Program-made: the position numbers and the translations under genes | In this document: positions 11,776 through 23,700 of the stretch, in pieces | Numbering within the stretch: position 1 is the first letter of the stretch | Layout: each line of letters begins with the position of its first letter | Notes under the pieces: model-generated | Seen by the model: the letters and a program-made list of their open reading frames with translations, nothing else | Told to the model about the DNA's origin: nothing | Database searches by the model: none | From: Megalobrama amblycephala | Taxonomy: Eukaryota > Chordata > Actinopteri > Cypriniformes > Xenocyprididae | Length of the DNA: 64,000 nt | NCBI RefSeq assembly: GCF_018812025.1 | Contig: NC_063052.1 | Coordinates: 28,229,581-28,293,580, forward strand | Direction of reading: 5' to 3'

Positions 11776-13666
11776 ATGCCCCTCTACCGAGACCCTTTTC
11801 AGTTTAAAGGCTGGGCAGGCCTTCCATGCAGAGAGTCCCTTTGGCTTTGTTGCTCTCTTAACTTAAGTCGCTTCTCCTCGACTTTGGAAGGATTTGGAGC
11901 ATTCTCAAAATTAATGGCCAGGTGCCCATCCTCTCTGCACTGGAAACAGTACCAGGGTCGTGGTCTGTTAAATCTCAGCTGGCCCGTCCTGGAACTCCTG
12001 TCCGTTTCAATTTCAAGCGGTCTCTGTGTGTTGGAAGTTCGAGGCACCTTACGAGCAGCACTTTGAGTTTGCAGCTGCGCAACCTGACGTTGCAGCCTAG
12101 CTATTTCCGACTCTTCTTGGTTTTGTTTCAGTCCCTGTGTGACTGATGCTTTCACTACAGCTACTTGTGTGCATAATTCTTCCACCATCTTCTTTAAAGC
12201 AGTCAACTCTGCCTTTTCATAATTACTTTTTGGACTCTTATGATCTGGAGACTGCTTTAAGGCAGTAACTTGGGCTTGGATTTCCGCAATTTGTTTTCTT
12301 AAGAGACAGAACTATCAGTTTCAGAACTATCAGAGTTGGGCACATCACATGAACAGACTGACACTTGGTTAGAGACTGCCCGTGACTTGGGGTAGGCATT
12401 ATGGGGCTTTGTCATCCCAAGATGCTTTCTCATCTGTTCCTCCTTAGAGGCGTGTTTGTCTTCTTGAGTTCGAATAAGCACAGCTAATTCGGCGAAAGTG
12501 GGCGGTTGGGTTTCTCTTTTTTCAAGTTGAAGATCAGCAATGAGATGATTGTCCCAACACCCTCTGCAGAATTGTTTCAGAAGGTAATGGTCACGTTCAC
12601 TTACTGCTATGCCACCTTGCCTGATTGCTGCACTCAGAATGACTTGTAAGTGGTGGAGATAATCTGATGGTTTTTCACTCTGATTTTGTATAGTGCCCAT
12701 GAGTTTGGCCAACGACTCGTCTCCATCCTCGACAGAACCATATACAGACTCTAACAGCTCAAGATACACAGCAGGTAGGGCTGGAGGGCGCACATGTTTT
12801 ACAATGTCGGCCGCTGGAGGTAAGAGACTGTCAAGGATTTTTCGTGTTCTGTGCAAGTCAGAGATGGAAGGATCATTTAGCAAGAAATCTACACTTGCAC
12901 GCCAGGTGTCGAAATCTGGTTCGTGTGGGGGACGAGGAGACCTTCCTGAAAAATTCTCAGACGGACTGAGGTTTGCTGTGACAGGGTAGCTTCGCTTGTT
13001 TTCACTATGTGTTCAACCACCATTCTCTGGACAGCGGGTGGGTTCACAATATTTGTGGGGAAAGCATGACAGGTTTTTAGGTTCTGACCTTTGAGTTTCT
13101 GTCACTTTTGAATGAGTCAGGTTGGGAGCCTGGGTGCTACTTATTGGTGGTAGGACAATGGCTTCTGCACTCTGGGAGTCACTGCTAGAGCCATTGCAGC
13201 TCACATGTTCTGCTGGATCTTGATCTGCAGAATGGGATTCTCTGAGTTTCTCCAATTCCTCTTGAAGCACACTTTGGAAAGGCCTTCCACTCTCTTTGGC
13301 AATGGCCTTAAATTCCTCAAGATACCCTTAAGTGGCAGTGCAGCTAGCAGTTGGAGTATAGACAGTAGCCAAGGCGCGCACTCGGAAGGTAACATCTGGG
13401 TCAGAGAGACTCCCCAAAGTTAAGGGTAGGAAAGGGGACAAATTTTGGATTGCTGAGTTATGGTTATACTCTATGATGGCATTTCTGTGAAACTCTGAAG
13501 CTGGGTCATCAATGATAATATTACGGCTAATTGAACCATATATCTGCAGGTACGTTTCCAGCTCACTGTCTACTTCAGTTAACGTAAGGCCTTCAACTAT
13601 GAGCGCATTTGCTACGTTAACGTTTTCCCGCTTCACGATTTCCATTGTAACGGTTGAAAAATTCAA
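11776..13666 (-). pseudogene. G1 gag, PNMA-like capsid protein with damaged zinc knuckle
   Basis: The N-terminal block (13666-13330) contains NALIVEGLTLTEVDSELETY and a following RN(I)IIDDPASEF segment, resembling the RRM-like start of PNMA/ZCCHC12 proteins, which derive from a related gypsy Gag. The middle (12883-12299) holds capsid-like helices including PPALPAVYLELLESVYGSVE and DYLHHLQVILSAA. The C-terminal knuckle near 11930 reads CFQCREDGHLAINF, so the last Cys of CX2CX4HX4C is Phe. Several stops and frame changes split the reading frame. The PNMA likeness is by eye only. Confidence 0.65.
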
Positions 13667-13736
13667 AAACTTGTTTCTGTTGTTTTACGAATTTCCCTTC
13701 TCTGTTTCTTTAACAGTTACCCTCACTGCAAGAGCT

Positions 13737-13756
13737 GACTCCTGGCTGGCTCGCCA
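13737..13756 (-). promoter_or_regulatory. G1 primer binding site, tRNA-Arg type
   Basis: The plus-strand sequence GACTCCTGGCTGGCTCGCCA equals the 3' end (with CCA) of vertebrate tRNA-Arg(ACG) as I recall it. It sits 8 bases from the LTR edge at 13765. On the minus strand this is the PBS starting TGGCGAGCC. The 20-base match including the terminal CCA is the evidence. Confidence 0.7.
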
Positions 13757-13764
13757 ACTTTTTT

Positions 13765-14193
13765 TGTAGCACACGTGACCACAATATACATAAACCACTT
13801 TCTAATAGTCTGGACCAGATCAGAAGTCTATGTTCACTCTTGAGCTAGCGTTGCAGCAAGACAAGGGAAATGATGACAGGAGACAGAACTATAATTAAAA
13901 GGCAAGTATTTTTCTTTTGTATTTCTTGTATCAAATTGTTTCATTGGGGGAAAAAAAAAAACAACAACTGGAAAACCCCCAAAATGACAGCAAAAAATAA
14001 AAACAGAAAAAACAACAATACTACAGAATTAAATAACACACTATCACAAAAGAAACCTTTTTGTTGAACTTCTTGAAATAAAGCTTTTATATTCCTATGA
14101 CTCTTTGTGTGTTATTTAATTCTGTAGTTGATTATATAATAATTATATATATTATAACTTATTATATTATATTATATTAGTTTGTTATATTAT
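13765..14193 (-). repeat. G1 5' LTR, partial, interrupted by G2
   Basis: Matches the 3' LTR from its TGTAGCACAC edge, with substitutions and a short insertion near 14025-14045. It is cut at 14193 by element G2, and a short AT-rich piece continues at 19424-19438 before ERV sequence starts. The rest of this 1.8-kb LTR is not seen, so the ERV may itself be inserted in the LTR. Confidence 0.7.
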
Positions 14194-14656
14194 TGTTACG
14201 GTACACAGGAGGCAGACAGAGATGTAAACAGGTATAGGTTGTTTATTGACCACAGTAGAGCATGGGATATCAAACAGGTGAGTAGAATGGATGCAGATGA
14301 TGTTCAGATAATAATATAGGGAATAGTTACTGTCCTTTTCATTGCAGGTTGATATACGCTGGAGCTTGGAGATCGCTGGAGACACTTGGAGCTGACTGGA
14401 GCACACCCACACAGAAGACGAGGCACACAGAGGGAAGGAGACACGCTGGAGACAGGTGAGTATACGAAGAGGAGTCCTTGAGGTAAGCATTACAGGAAGT
14501 ATATGCGAATGAGACCGGACATGGAGTGCTGTGTGTGTGTGCTCTTTATGGTGCTGCTGATGAGTGAGATGATGAGGTGCAGGTGGCGGTGATCAGTACT
14601 CAGGAGATGGTGTGCGCTGTGATTGGTTGAGGTTGGAACCTGACGTGTCTGTGACA
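14194..14656 (-). repeat. G2 3' LTR
   Basis: Starts TGTTACGG and ends TCTGTGACA on the plus strand. It encodes the last residues of the polyprotein, because the stop codon at 14600 lies inside it. A poly-C run (polypurine on the coding strand) at 14661-14668 abuts it. Confidence 0.92.
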
Positions 14657-17600
14657 GTACCCCCCCCCTCCACGGCCCGCTCCAGAGGGCCGAGGACCAC
14701 GACGCAATGGTGGTCGTCCTCTTCCCCGCGGTGCCGGTCTATCAGGGTGACTGTTGTGGAAAGTTTGGAGTAAGCTGGGATCCAGGACGTCGTTTCTTGG
14801 GACCCAGGAGCATTCCTCGGGGCCGTATCCTTCCCAGTCCACTAAGTACTCCAGCTGACCACCACGACGCCGGGAGTCCAAGATTTCATGAACCTCGTAT
14901 GCTGTTCCGTCCTCCAGGATGAGTGGAAGGGGGGGTTCGGTGGGAGCCACTTCAGGTCCTGTGGAGAGAGCAGAAGGATGGTGAGGTTTCAGAAGTGACA
15001 CATGGAAAGTGGGGTGAATACGATACCCTTGTGGCAGTTGGAGTTGATAGGTGACTGGGTTGACCTGCTTGACGATGGGAAATGGGCCAATGAACCTGGG
15101 ACTCAGCTTTCTGCAGGGCAGACGCAGTCTGACATCCTGGGTGGACAGCCAAACCTTCTGACCGGGCTGGAAGACCGGGGTGTTGGAGCGTCGAAGGTCG
15201 GCCGTCATTCTGCGTCTGCGCAGGGCTCGTTGCAGCTGATGGTGCGCTGAGTCCCAGACCCTCTCGCTCTCTCGGAACCAGTAATCCACTGCCGGAACGT
15301 TGGAGGGTTCCCCGGTCCAGGGGAACAGTGGGGTTGGTAGCCGAGTACGCACTGGAATGGTGTGAGTCCTGTAGTCGACTGCCGAAGAGAGTTCTGGGCG
15401 TACTCGGCCCAACCCAGGAACTGGTTCCAAGAGTCCTGGTGGTCATGACAGAAGGTACGGAGGAAGCGGCCAATCTCCTGAACCTTCCTTTCCGTCTGCC
15501 CGTTCGACTGTGGATGGTATCCGGAAGTCAGGCTGACGGCCACACCTAGGAGGGAGTGAAACGATTTCCATACTCTGGAGATGAACTGAGGTTCTCTGTC
15601 AGAGACAATGTCTTCTGGTATTCCAAAATACCTGAACACGTGGTTGAAGTATTTCTGCGGTCTCCATGGAAGTGGGTAATCCTGGTAGTGGGATTAGACG
15701 ACAGGATTTTGAGAACCGGTCCACGACGACTAGGATGGTGGTATTTCCGTCTGAGACAGGGAGATCAGTGATGAAATCCAGTCCTAGGTGTGACCATGGT
15801 CGATCTGGAACGGGCAGCGGAAGAAGTTTCCCAGCTGGCAGATGACGAGGACTTTTGGAGATGGCGCACTCCCTACAGCCCTGCACGTACCTTCTGACAT
15901 CAGATGCCATCCCTGGCCACCAGAAGCGTTCCTTTAGCAACGAGAGGGTTTCATTGACCCCCGGGTGACCAGTGCCAAGTGACGTATGAGCTGAGTGGAT
16001 GTTTTGAGTGCGTTGTGTCCGAGTGATATAAAGCAAGCCAGGTGGGCAGCCCGGCGGAGGATTCGTGGAGGCATTGGAGGAGGGAATGGTCTCTTCTGAC
16101 CAAGTAATAGGACTTACAATGAGTGAGCTCGAGATGATAGGTTCAGGTTCCTCGGACTTTTCGTCTGGAGCATGGAGACGAGAGAGAGCATCAGCTTTGA
16201 TATTCTTGGTACCAGGACGGTAGGAAATGGTATAGTTGAAGCGGGAGAAGAACATGGCCCAGCGAGCTTGTCTTGGGTTTAGTCTTTTCGCTGAACGAAG
16301 ATACTCAAGGTTCTTGTGGTCTGTTAGCACCAGGAACGCATGTTTGGCTCCCTCCAGCCAATGCCTCCACTCTTCCAAGGCAAGCTTAACAGCAAGAAGT
16401 TCCCTGTCCCCGATGGAGTAGTTGACTTCCGCCGGGCTGAGCTTGCGGGAGAAGAAGGCGCATGGATGGAGTCTACTTGGCGTCCCCTGCTGCTGCGACA
16501 ACACCGCTCCCACTCCAGTTGTCGAGGCATCCACCTCCACGATGAAAGGTTGTTCAGGATCGGGATGAACGAGTAAGGGAGCGGTGGTGAAGGCTTCTTT
16601 GAGGCGATTGAATGCGTTGGAGGCTGCCGGGTTCCAGGACAGAGACTTGGGCTTATCACGGAGCAGGCTGGTAAGTGGATGGGTGATGGAGCTGTAACCT
16701 TTGATAAACCGTCTGTAGAAGTTGGAGAATCCGAGGAAGTGTTGTAACTCTTTGATGGTAGTGGGTTCTGGCCAGTTGGTGATGGATTCCACCTTCCTCT
16801 CGTCCATCCGGATGCCACTGTGGTCTATGATGTAGCCGAGGAATGAGACGGTGGGTTGATGGAAGGAGCACTTTTCTGCTTTGAGGAACAGGTTGAACTG
16901 ACGAAGACGGGTGAGGACCTCCGCAACGTGTTGGCGATGTTCGGCCTGGCTCCGGGAATATATGAGTATATCGTCGATGTACACTAGGACGAAGCGGTGG
17001 AGGAACTCCCGGAGCACCTCATGTATGAAGTCCTGGAATATGGAGGGGGCGTTGACCAGGCCATACGACATCACCAGGTATTCATAGTGGCCAGTAGGAG
17101 TAATGAAGGCAGTCTTCCACTCGTCCCCCTCACGTATCCGGATGAGGTTGTACGCGCTGCAGAGGTCCAGCTTCGTAAACACAGTGGCACCACGGAGATG
17201 TTCCAGGGCCGCTGGGACGAGAGGAAGGGGATATCTGAATTTAACGGTGATCTTATTGAGTGAGCAATAGTCAATGCATGGCCGCAAGCCTCTGTCCTTT
17301 TTAGCCACAAAGAAGAAACTGGAAGCAGCAGGGGAAGTAGACGGCCGGATGTATCCTTGGGCTAGGGCTTCCTTGATGTAATCCTCCATGGCCTTCTCCT
17401 CCGGGATGGAAAGTGGGTATATCTTAACCTTTGTCACTGGTTCACCCGGAAGCAGGTCGATGGCACAGTCCCATGGCCGGTGTGGAGGCAGCTTGGAAGC
17501 CCGTTGCGGGCAGAAGACATCGCTGAAGGGGGCGTAACACTTGGGAATGTCGATGGAGTGTTGTTCGACTGGACTCTCGATGGAAGTGGCACAGAGGGAG

Positions 17601-18931
17601 AGATCAGGCGAAGGAGAAGGTGGAACAGGAAGTTCAGCCAGACAGCGAGAGAAACAGGTGTCGCCCCACTTCAGGATTTCGCCCGTTTTCCAGGAGATGG
17701 TTGGGTTGTGCTGCTCCAACCAGGGGCGCCCCAGAACCACGTCAGCGGTCGAATCCTCCAGAACCAGCAGATGTAATTCCTCCTGATGCAGTAAACCAAC
17801 TTGAAGTGTTACAGGTCCTGCCACGGTGCGGACGCTCTTACGGCTCAGGGGTTTGCCAGTTATGGAGTTGATCTGGTAGATCGTCGGAGACGGAGAGGTC
17901 TTGAGATGTAGCTGCCGGCAGAGGGCGCCGGAGACGAAGTTGCCGGCTGACCCTGAGTTGAGGAGCACGGCCACTGTAAGGGAGATCATAGCGGCAGTAA
18001 GATTGACGACAGTGGTGAGTGGTTTCATTTTATGAGTAGCAGGAATGATGGCACTCACCATGGGTCGAGGTGGTCGTGTGGGGCATGCTGCAATCACATG
18101 CCCAGGACATCCACAGTACAAACAGAGATTCAGGGTCAGCCGACGGCGGCGCTCTTCCGATGAAAAACGTGAATTTTCTACATCCATAGGTTCTTGGGCT
18201 GGTTCTGGGGAGCTGACGGGTTCGGATCGGCAGAGGAGCATGTTGGGAAATGACTGGTCCTGGTGCTCTTGGATGCACGCCTGCATGCGAGTGGCACAGC
18301 GGATGGAGAGCTGGATGAATTTCTCAAGGCCGATGGAGTCCTCGCATGCAGCGAGATGCAGCCGTACCCGAGGTTCTAATCCTTGACGATATGTAGTGAT
18401 CAGGGCTTGTTCATTCCATCCGCTAACTGCTGCAAGCGTTCTGAAGTGCAAAGCATAGTCGTAAATAGACATTGATCCTTGTTTCAAATTATAAAGTTTC
18501 TCACCAGCAGACGAATCTGTAATCGGTTTCCCGAACACCTCCCGGAAGTGGGAAATAAACGCCGAGTAGGATTGGGTTACAGCGCCCCATTTGGACCAGA
18601 TGGAATCGGCCCACTTCAATGCTTTGCCGCTGAGCTGGGAAATGATGAATGCGATTTTGAATGACTCACTCGGGTACAGGTGCGGCTGCATCTCCAGGAC
18701 CAGTGTGCATTGCAGCAGGAATCCGCTGCAATCCTCCGCCGATCCTGAGTAGGGCGCCGGTTTGGCCATGGGACTGGCGTACGGCAGTAGTGAAGGAGAT
18801 CCAATGGCGCTGGTGGTGGTGTTCGCTGGTGCAGGTGAAGGGGCAGTGACTGAAGATGGTGGTGGTGGATTGATGGTGAGAGTTCGCCGAAGCGCATCCA
18901 CCACGTCATGGAAGGGATCCGGATGGCTCAT
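14600..18931 (-). pseudogene. G2 Gag-Pol polyprotein with chromodomain, two frameshifts
   Basis: The main frame runs 18931 (MSHPDPF start; an upstream ATG at 18973 lies in the LTR) to 15599. Gag has a [20 protein letters not shown] block and an intact knuckle CLYCGCPGHVIAAC. Protease reads LLNSGSAGNF: the catalytic Asp is Asn. RT has [11 protein letters not shown]; RNase H has EVDASTTGVGAVL. Integrase has the H..H..C..C finger, LGLDFITDLP and SDREPQF. A frameshift near 15640 moves to the frame 15639-15205, and a single-base loss in a C run near 15335 moves to 15430-14600, which carries the integrase tail and chromodomain ([19 protein letters not shown]). The chromodomain would direct integration to modified histones. 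Likely inactive, although the breaks are few. Confidence 0.88.
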
Positions 18932-18949
18932 ACTGGGTCTGCGGTGTTG

Positions 18950-18960
18950 GTCCGGTCTTC
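18950..18960 (-). promoter_or_regulatory. G2 primer binding site, self-priming type
   Basis: Minus-strand GAAGACCGGAC directly follows the 5' LTR. Nine bases (AGACCGGAC) are complementary to the predicted first bases of the element's own RNA (GTCCGGTCT). It does not begin with TGG as a tRNA primer site normally would. Self-priming is established for Tf1 and sushi-type chromoviruses. Confidence 0.75.
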
Positions 18961-19423
18961 TGTTACGGTACACAGGAGGCAGACACAGATGTAAACAGGT
19001 ATAGGTTGTTTATTGACCACAGTAGAGCATGGGATATCAAACAGGTGAGTAGAATGGATGCAGATGATGTTCAGATGATAATATAGGGAATAGTTACTGT
19101 CCTTTTCATTGCAGGTTGATATACGCTGGAGCTTGGAGATCGCTGGAGACACTTGGAGCTGACTGGAGCACACCTACACAGAAGACGAGGCACACAGAGG
19201 GAAGGAGACACGCTGGAGACAGGTGAGTATACGAAGAGGAGTCCTTGAGGTAAGCATTACAGGAAGTATATGCGAACGAGACCGGACATGGAGTGCTGTG
19301 TGTGTGTGCTCTTTATGGTGCTGCTGATGAGTGAGATGATGAGGTGCAGGTGGCGGTGATCAGTACTCAGGAGATGGCGTGCGCTGTGATTGGTTGAGGT
19401 TGGAACCTGACGTGTCTGTGACA
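18961..19423 (-). repeat. G2 5' LTR with TATA-like box and predicted RNA start
   Basis: On the minus strand CATAAAG (plus 19311-19316) precedes GTCCGGTCT (plus 19279-19287) by about 29 bases, the usual TATA-to-start spacing. GTCCGGTCT is complementary to the primer site at 18950-18960. Confidence 0.85.
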
Positions 19424-19439
19424 ATTATATTATATTAGG

Positions 19440-19965
19440 TTTTTGCTCCTAATTCGTGCCTCATCCCAGACCTCTTAATTGGCAATTGAATGAGCAATCA
19501 CTCAGCGCTGAGGGAGAATATAGTCTCATTTTATTGATAAGAAAAGAGAGAATATATAGAAAGAGTACAAGGGGTGTAGTATAGGTTCAGCCAATAAGAG
19601 AGAGCATACATCATATAGCTCATGGTATAGGAATGTGATACATATAGAAAAACAAGTCTAAATATGGTCATCTCCTGGTCAGCTATCCAGGAGTTCCTTG
19701 CTATCCCAAAGACCTTCTCCTATGCTTGTAATACAAAAAGCAGGGACCATTCCCTGTCTCCCATTCTATCCTAGCAGAGCCTTGTTCCTTATATGGAAAT
19801 GGTTCCGGTACATAAAGAAAACCATATGTTAAAACATAGGATATAGCTTCAACAGAGGACAAAGGACCCTCTGTCCACTTTCCTTCAATGCTGAGACCAA
19901 CATGAAATCTATCAGTTGCCCCTTTTGGCAATAAAATTGCCACACCCAAGTCTCAGCATTACTTT
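19440..19965 (-). repeat. ERV 3' LTR (boundaries approximate)
   Basis: On the minus strand a TATA-like TATATATTC (plus 19551-19560) is followed by AATAAA (plus 19530-19535) and an R/U5-like tail. The 82-residue frame at 19701-19949 shows no known domain and probably lies in U3. No second LTR is in the window to define the edges; the TG at about 19965 and a CA at about 19444 are my best guess. Confidence 0.5.
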
Positions 19966-20305
19966 TTTCATATACAAATAACATTTCTTCAGCAAACATT
20001 TCCTTCATTTTTCTTCAAAATTACTAACATTTAACAGTTCTATTCATCAAAGCATATTGAGAGGATACAAAGGTATTCATAGCACGATTAATCAAAGCTC
20101 TAATAAATGGAATAATACAACAGATAATAAATGCCATAATTAATAGGATTACACCTATAGGAATTAAAGCAGATACAAGCATTTGTTGCCATAATGTGAT
20201 TCTTGAGCAATTCTAGTCATATTTTTTAAACCCTCTGACATTAAATGACCATCTGCGTCATTCTCAGGGATCTAGGTACAACAAGAGGTACCAACAATAA
20301 CACAC

Positions 20306-20714
20306 TGTCAGACACAGACGAGGACACAGAGGAGGTATAGTGTAACAGTGTTTATTAACAGAGGTTTCAGACACAGGTGATGACACAGGTAGAGAATCTT
20401 GACACGTAGAACTGACAATAGGTATAACAGTGATAACTTTCCTTGGCAGATGACGAAGGTGACACAGATGAAGACGGAGGACTCAGGACTGGAGAGGAAG
20501 ACGATGAAGACAACAGTAGGTATAATGTTCAGGTAAGACGAGATCGAGTGACGTGTAGGGATCGGTGCAAGACCAGACAATGAGTGAATGGAACTGGTGT
20601 GCTTATATGTGGCTCTGGTGATGATGCACAGGTGTTCAGTATTCCGGTGATTGTGAACGAGTGGGCGTGGCGTAAGTGTCCGTGTCTGAAGGTGCCGGTT
20701 GTGTAGCCGTGACA
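20306..20714 (-). repeat. G3 3' LTR
   Basis: Identical to 25012-25420 by reading. It contains the polyprotein stop codon at 20636, so the last 26 residues are LTR-encoded. Confidence 0.95.
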
Positions 20715-23700
20715 GTACCCCCTCCTCCACGGGCGGCTCCTGACGGCTGGGAACGACGGCGGCGACGGGGTCTACCACGGCTTCGAGGAGCGGGACGGTC
20801 GGGATGTTCCTGGTGGAACTCGGTAAGTAGACTGGGGTCAAGGATATCCTGGCGGTTGACCCAGCATCGCTCCTCTGGGCCGTAGTTCTCCCAGTCCACT
20901 AGGTACTCCAGTTGGGACCCACGTCGCCGCGAGTCAAGGATAGCTCTCACCCGGTAGATGTTGGTGTCTTCATCGATGGCAGGAGGAGGAGGTACGGCAT
21001 CATCACCAGGCTCTGTGGAAGGAGGAGACAAAGGGTCAGTGAAGGGTTTGAGAAGTGAAACATGGAAGGATGGTGAGATGCGGTACTGTGCTGGGAGTTG
21101 GAGACGGTAGGTCACTTCATTCAGCTGCCTCTCGATGGTGAATGGTCCGATGTACCGGGGACTCAGCTTACGGCAAGGCAGCCGGAGGCGGATGTCCCGA
21201 GTGGAGAGCCAAACTTGTTGTCCTGGTTGATATTGAGGAGTGGGTCGTCGGCGGGCGTCAGCTTGCTCCTTGTGCCTCCGGACTGCCTGCTGGAGGTGCA
21301 CGTGAGCTGAGTCCCAGACCCTCTCGCTCTGTCGGAACCAGTGATCTACCGCTGGGATCTCCGAGGGCTCACCCGACCATGGAAACAAGGGAGGTTGGTA
21401 TCCTAACACACACTGGAACGGGGTGAGCCCTGTGGTGGACTGCTGGAGGGAATTCTGGGCGTATTCGGCCCAGGGCAGATACTGGCTCCAACAGTCCTGG
21501 TTACGGTGACAGTAGACCCTCAGGAACCTCCCGATTTCCTGGATTTTCCGCTCAGTCTGGCCGTTGGTCTGAGGGTGGTATCCTGACGAGAGGCTGACGG
21601 ATACCCCTAGGAGGCGGAAGAATGCGGTCCAGACCCGGGAGATGAACTGTGGTCCACGGTCAGAAACGATGTCTTCAGGTAAACCGAAGTGGCGGAAGAC
21701 GTTGTGAAAGAGTGCCTCTGCCGTTTCGAAGGCCGTGGGTAGTCCTTTGAGAGGAATGAGCTTACAGGATTTCGAGAATCTATCCACCACAACGAGTATA
21801 CAGGTGAATCCTTGAGAAGAAGGAAGATCTGCCATAAAGTCTATTCCAATGTGGGTCCAGGGTCGTTCTGGGATGGGCAGAGGCACAAGCTTTCCTTCAG
21901 GCAATCTCCTAGGGGTATCCGCGATGGCACAGACTGAGCAGCCCCTGATGTACCGGGAGATGTCCTGAGGCATGGATGGCCACCAATAACGTTGTTGAAG
22001 GAGCGAGAGGGTCCTTCTCCTGCCTGGGTGTCCAGAGCCCGGAGATGAGTGAGCTAAGTCCAAGAGGGTGATCCGGTGATGAGGTGGAAAGTACAATCTA
22101 CCCTCTGGACCTCCCGGCGGAGCAGGTTGGAGAAGGTTCTCTTGTTGGATCTGTTGGTTGATGGTCCATTGGATAGGGCTTACGATCATGGCTGGAGGGA
22201 GGATAGGTTCTGGAGTTTCAGGATCGGGATCTGCCTGGTGAAGACGAGATAGAGCATCCGCACGGTTGTTCTGATCTCCTGGACGGTAGGTAACTTTGAA
22301 GTTGAATCTGGTGAAGAATAAAGCCCATCGGGCTTGGCGATGGTTGAGTCTTTTAGCGTCTCGTAGATATTCAAGGTTGCGGTGGTCAGTGATGACTTCA
22401 AACGGTAGTTTCGCTCCCTCCAGCCAATGTCGCCACTCCTCCAAGGCTAGCTTAATCGCCAGGAGCTCACGATTGCCAATGTCGTAATTCTGCTCCGCCG
22501 GGGATAGCTTCTTGGAATAGAAGGCGCATGGATGGAGTCGTGGAGGATCCCCCTGCCGCTGGGACAGTACCGCTCCAACCCCGGTGGAAGAGGCATCCAC
22601 CTCAACGATGAACTGGTGGTTTGGGTCCGGATGGATCAGGATTGGAGCGGACTTGAAGGCGAGTTTCAACTGATGGAAGGCGTTCGTGGCCGCGGGGTTC
22701 CAGGACAGAGACTTGGCCCGGTTACGGAGAAGAGAGGTGAGTGGTGAACTGAGCATGCTGTAGTTGTTGATGAAACGGCGGTAGAAATTAGCAAAGCCCA
22801 GGAACCTCTGAAGCTCCTTGATGGTATTGGGTTGCTTCCAGTGAGTGATGGCTTCCACCTTCCCCTGGTCCATCTTCACACCATTGGGGTCGATGACATA
22901 ACCCAGGAACTGGACTGAGGAGGTGTGGAATTCGCATTTTTCCAGTTTAAGGTAGAGTTGGTGTTCACGGAGTTTCTGGAGGACGAGTTTGACATGGTTC
23001 ACATGGTCTTCATAACGATGAGAGTAGATGAGGATGTCGTCGATGTATACAATGACGAACTTGTTCAGGTAATCTCGGAAAACTTCATTCATATAATTCT
23101 GGAACACAGACGGACTATTGGACAACCCATACGGCATCACCTGATATTCGTAGTGCCCGGACGGGGTGATGAACGCGGTCTTCCACTCGTCCCCCTTCCG
23201 TATGCGAATCAGGTTGTAGGCACTCCTCAAGTCCAGTTTTGAGAACATGGTGGCTCCACGAAGTTGTTCCAGGGCAGCAGGGACCAGAGGAAGGGGATAG
23301 CTGAACTTAACTGTCTGTGAATTGAGATGGCGATAGTCAATACACGGCCGCAAGCCTCCGTCCTTCTTGGCCACGAAGAAGAAACTCGACGCGGCAGGGG
23401 AAGTCGATGGTCGTATGAATTCCTGCTTAAGGGCTTCTCGAACGTACTCCTCCATGGCCTTCTGCTCCGGGATGGACAATGGATATACTCGTCCCTTAGG
23501 TAACGTAGCCCCAGGCAGGAGGTCGATGGCGCAGTCCCATGGCCGATGAGGTGGAAGTTGGGTTGCCAACCGCTTACTGAAGACATCCTGGAACGCCCGA
23601 TAAGCTGGAGGAATGGTTACTTGGACTTGGGTTTCTGGACTTTCAACTGAGGTGGATTGGACCGGTAGTGGTGGTTTTCTGGATGAAGAGGATGATTGAA

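Larger units (their letters stand above)
4550..14193 (-). mobile_element. Old Ty3/gypsy element G1 with PNMA-like Gag
   Basis: On the minus strand the order is 5' LTR (13765-14193, continuing as a stub after G2 at 19424-19438), tRNA primer site (13737-13756), gag, protease, RT, RNase H and integrase, then a polypurine tract (about 6351-6362) and a 3' LTR of about 1.8 kb (4550-6350). It is interrupted by a LINE (10098-11347) and, in its 5' LTR, by element G2. Catalytic residues are lost in protease, RT, RNase H and integrase. The LTR copies differ by many substitutions and small indels, so this is an old insertion. Confidence 0.8.
14194..19423 (-). mobile_element. Chromodomain gypsy element G2 (chromovirus), young but frameshifted
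   Basis: A complete element of 5230 bases. The two 463-base LTRs (14194-14656 and 18961-19423) differ at five positions by my reading. The target duplication ATTAT lies at 14189-14193 and 19424-19428. Coding is on the minus strand. The primer site abutting the 5' LTR is complementary to the predicted RNA 5' end. It is inserted in the 5' LTR of G1. Confidence 0.93.

Noticed and set aside
19701..19949. 82-residue minus-strand frame beyond env
   Set aside because: Lies between the env stop and the polyadenylation signal, probably U3 of the LTR; no recognisable domain.
20308..20841. 177-residue minus-strand frame in the G3 LTR (also at 25014-25420)
   Set aside because: LTR sequence read in a non-coding frame; duplicated only because the LTR is duplicated.
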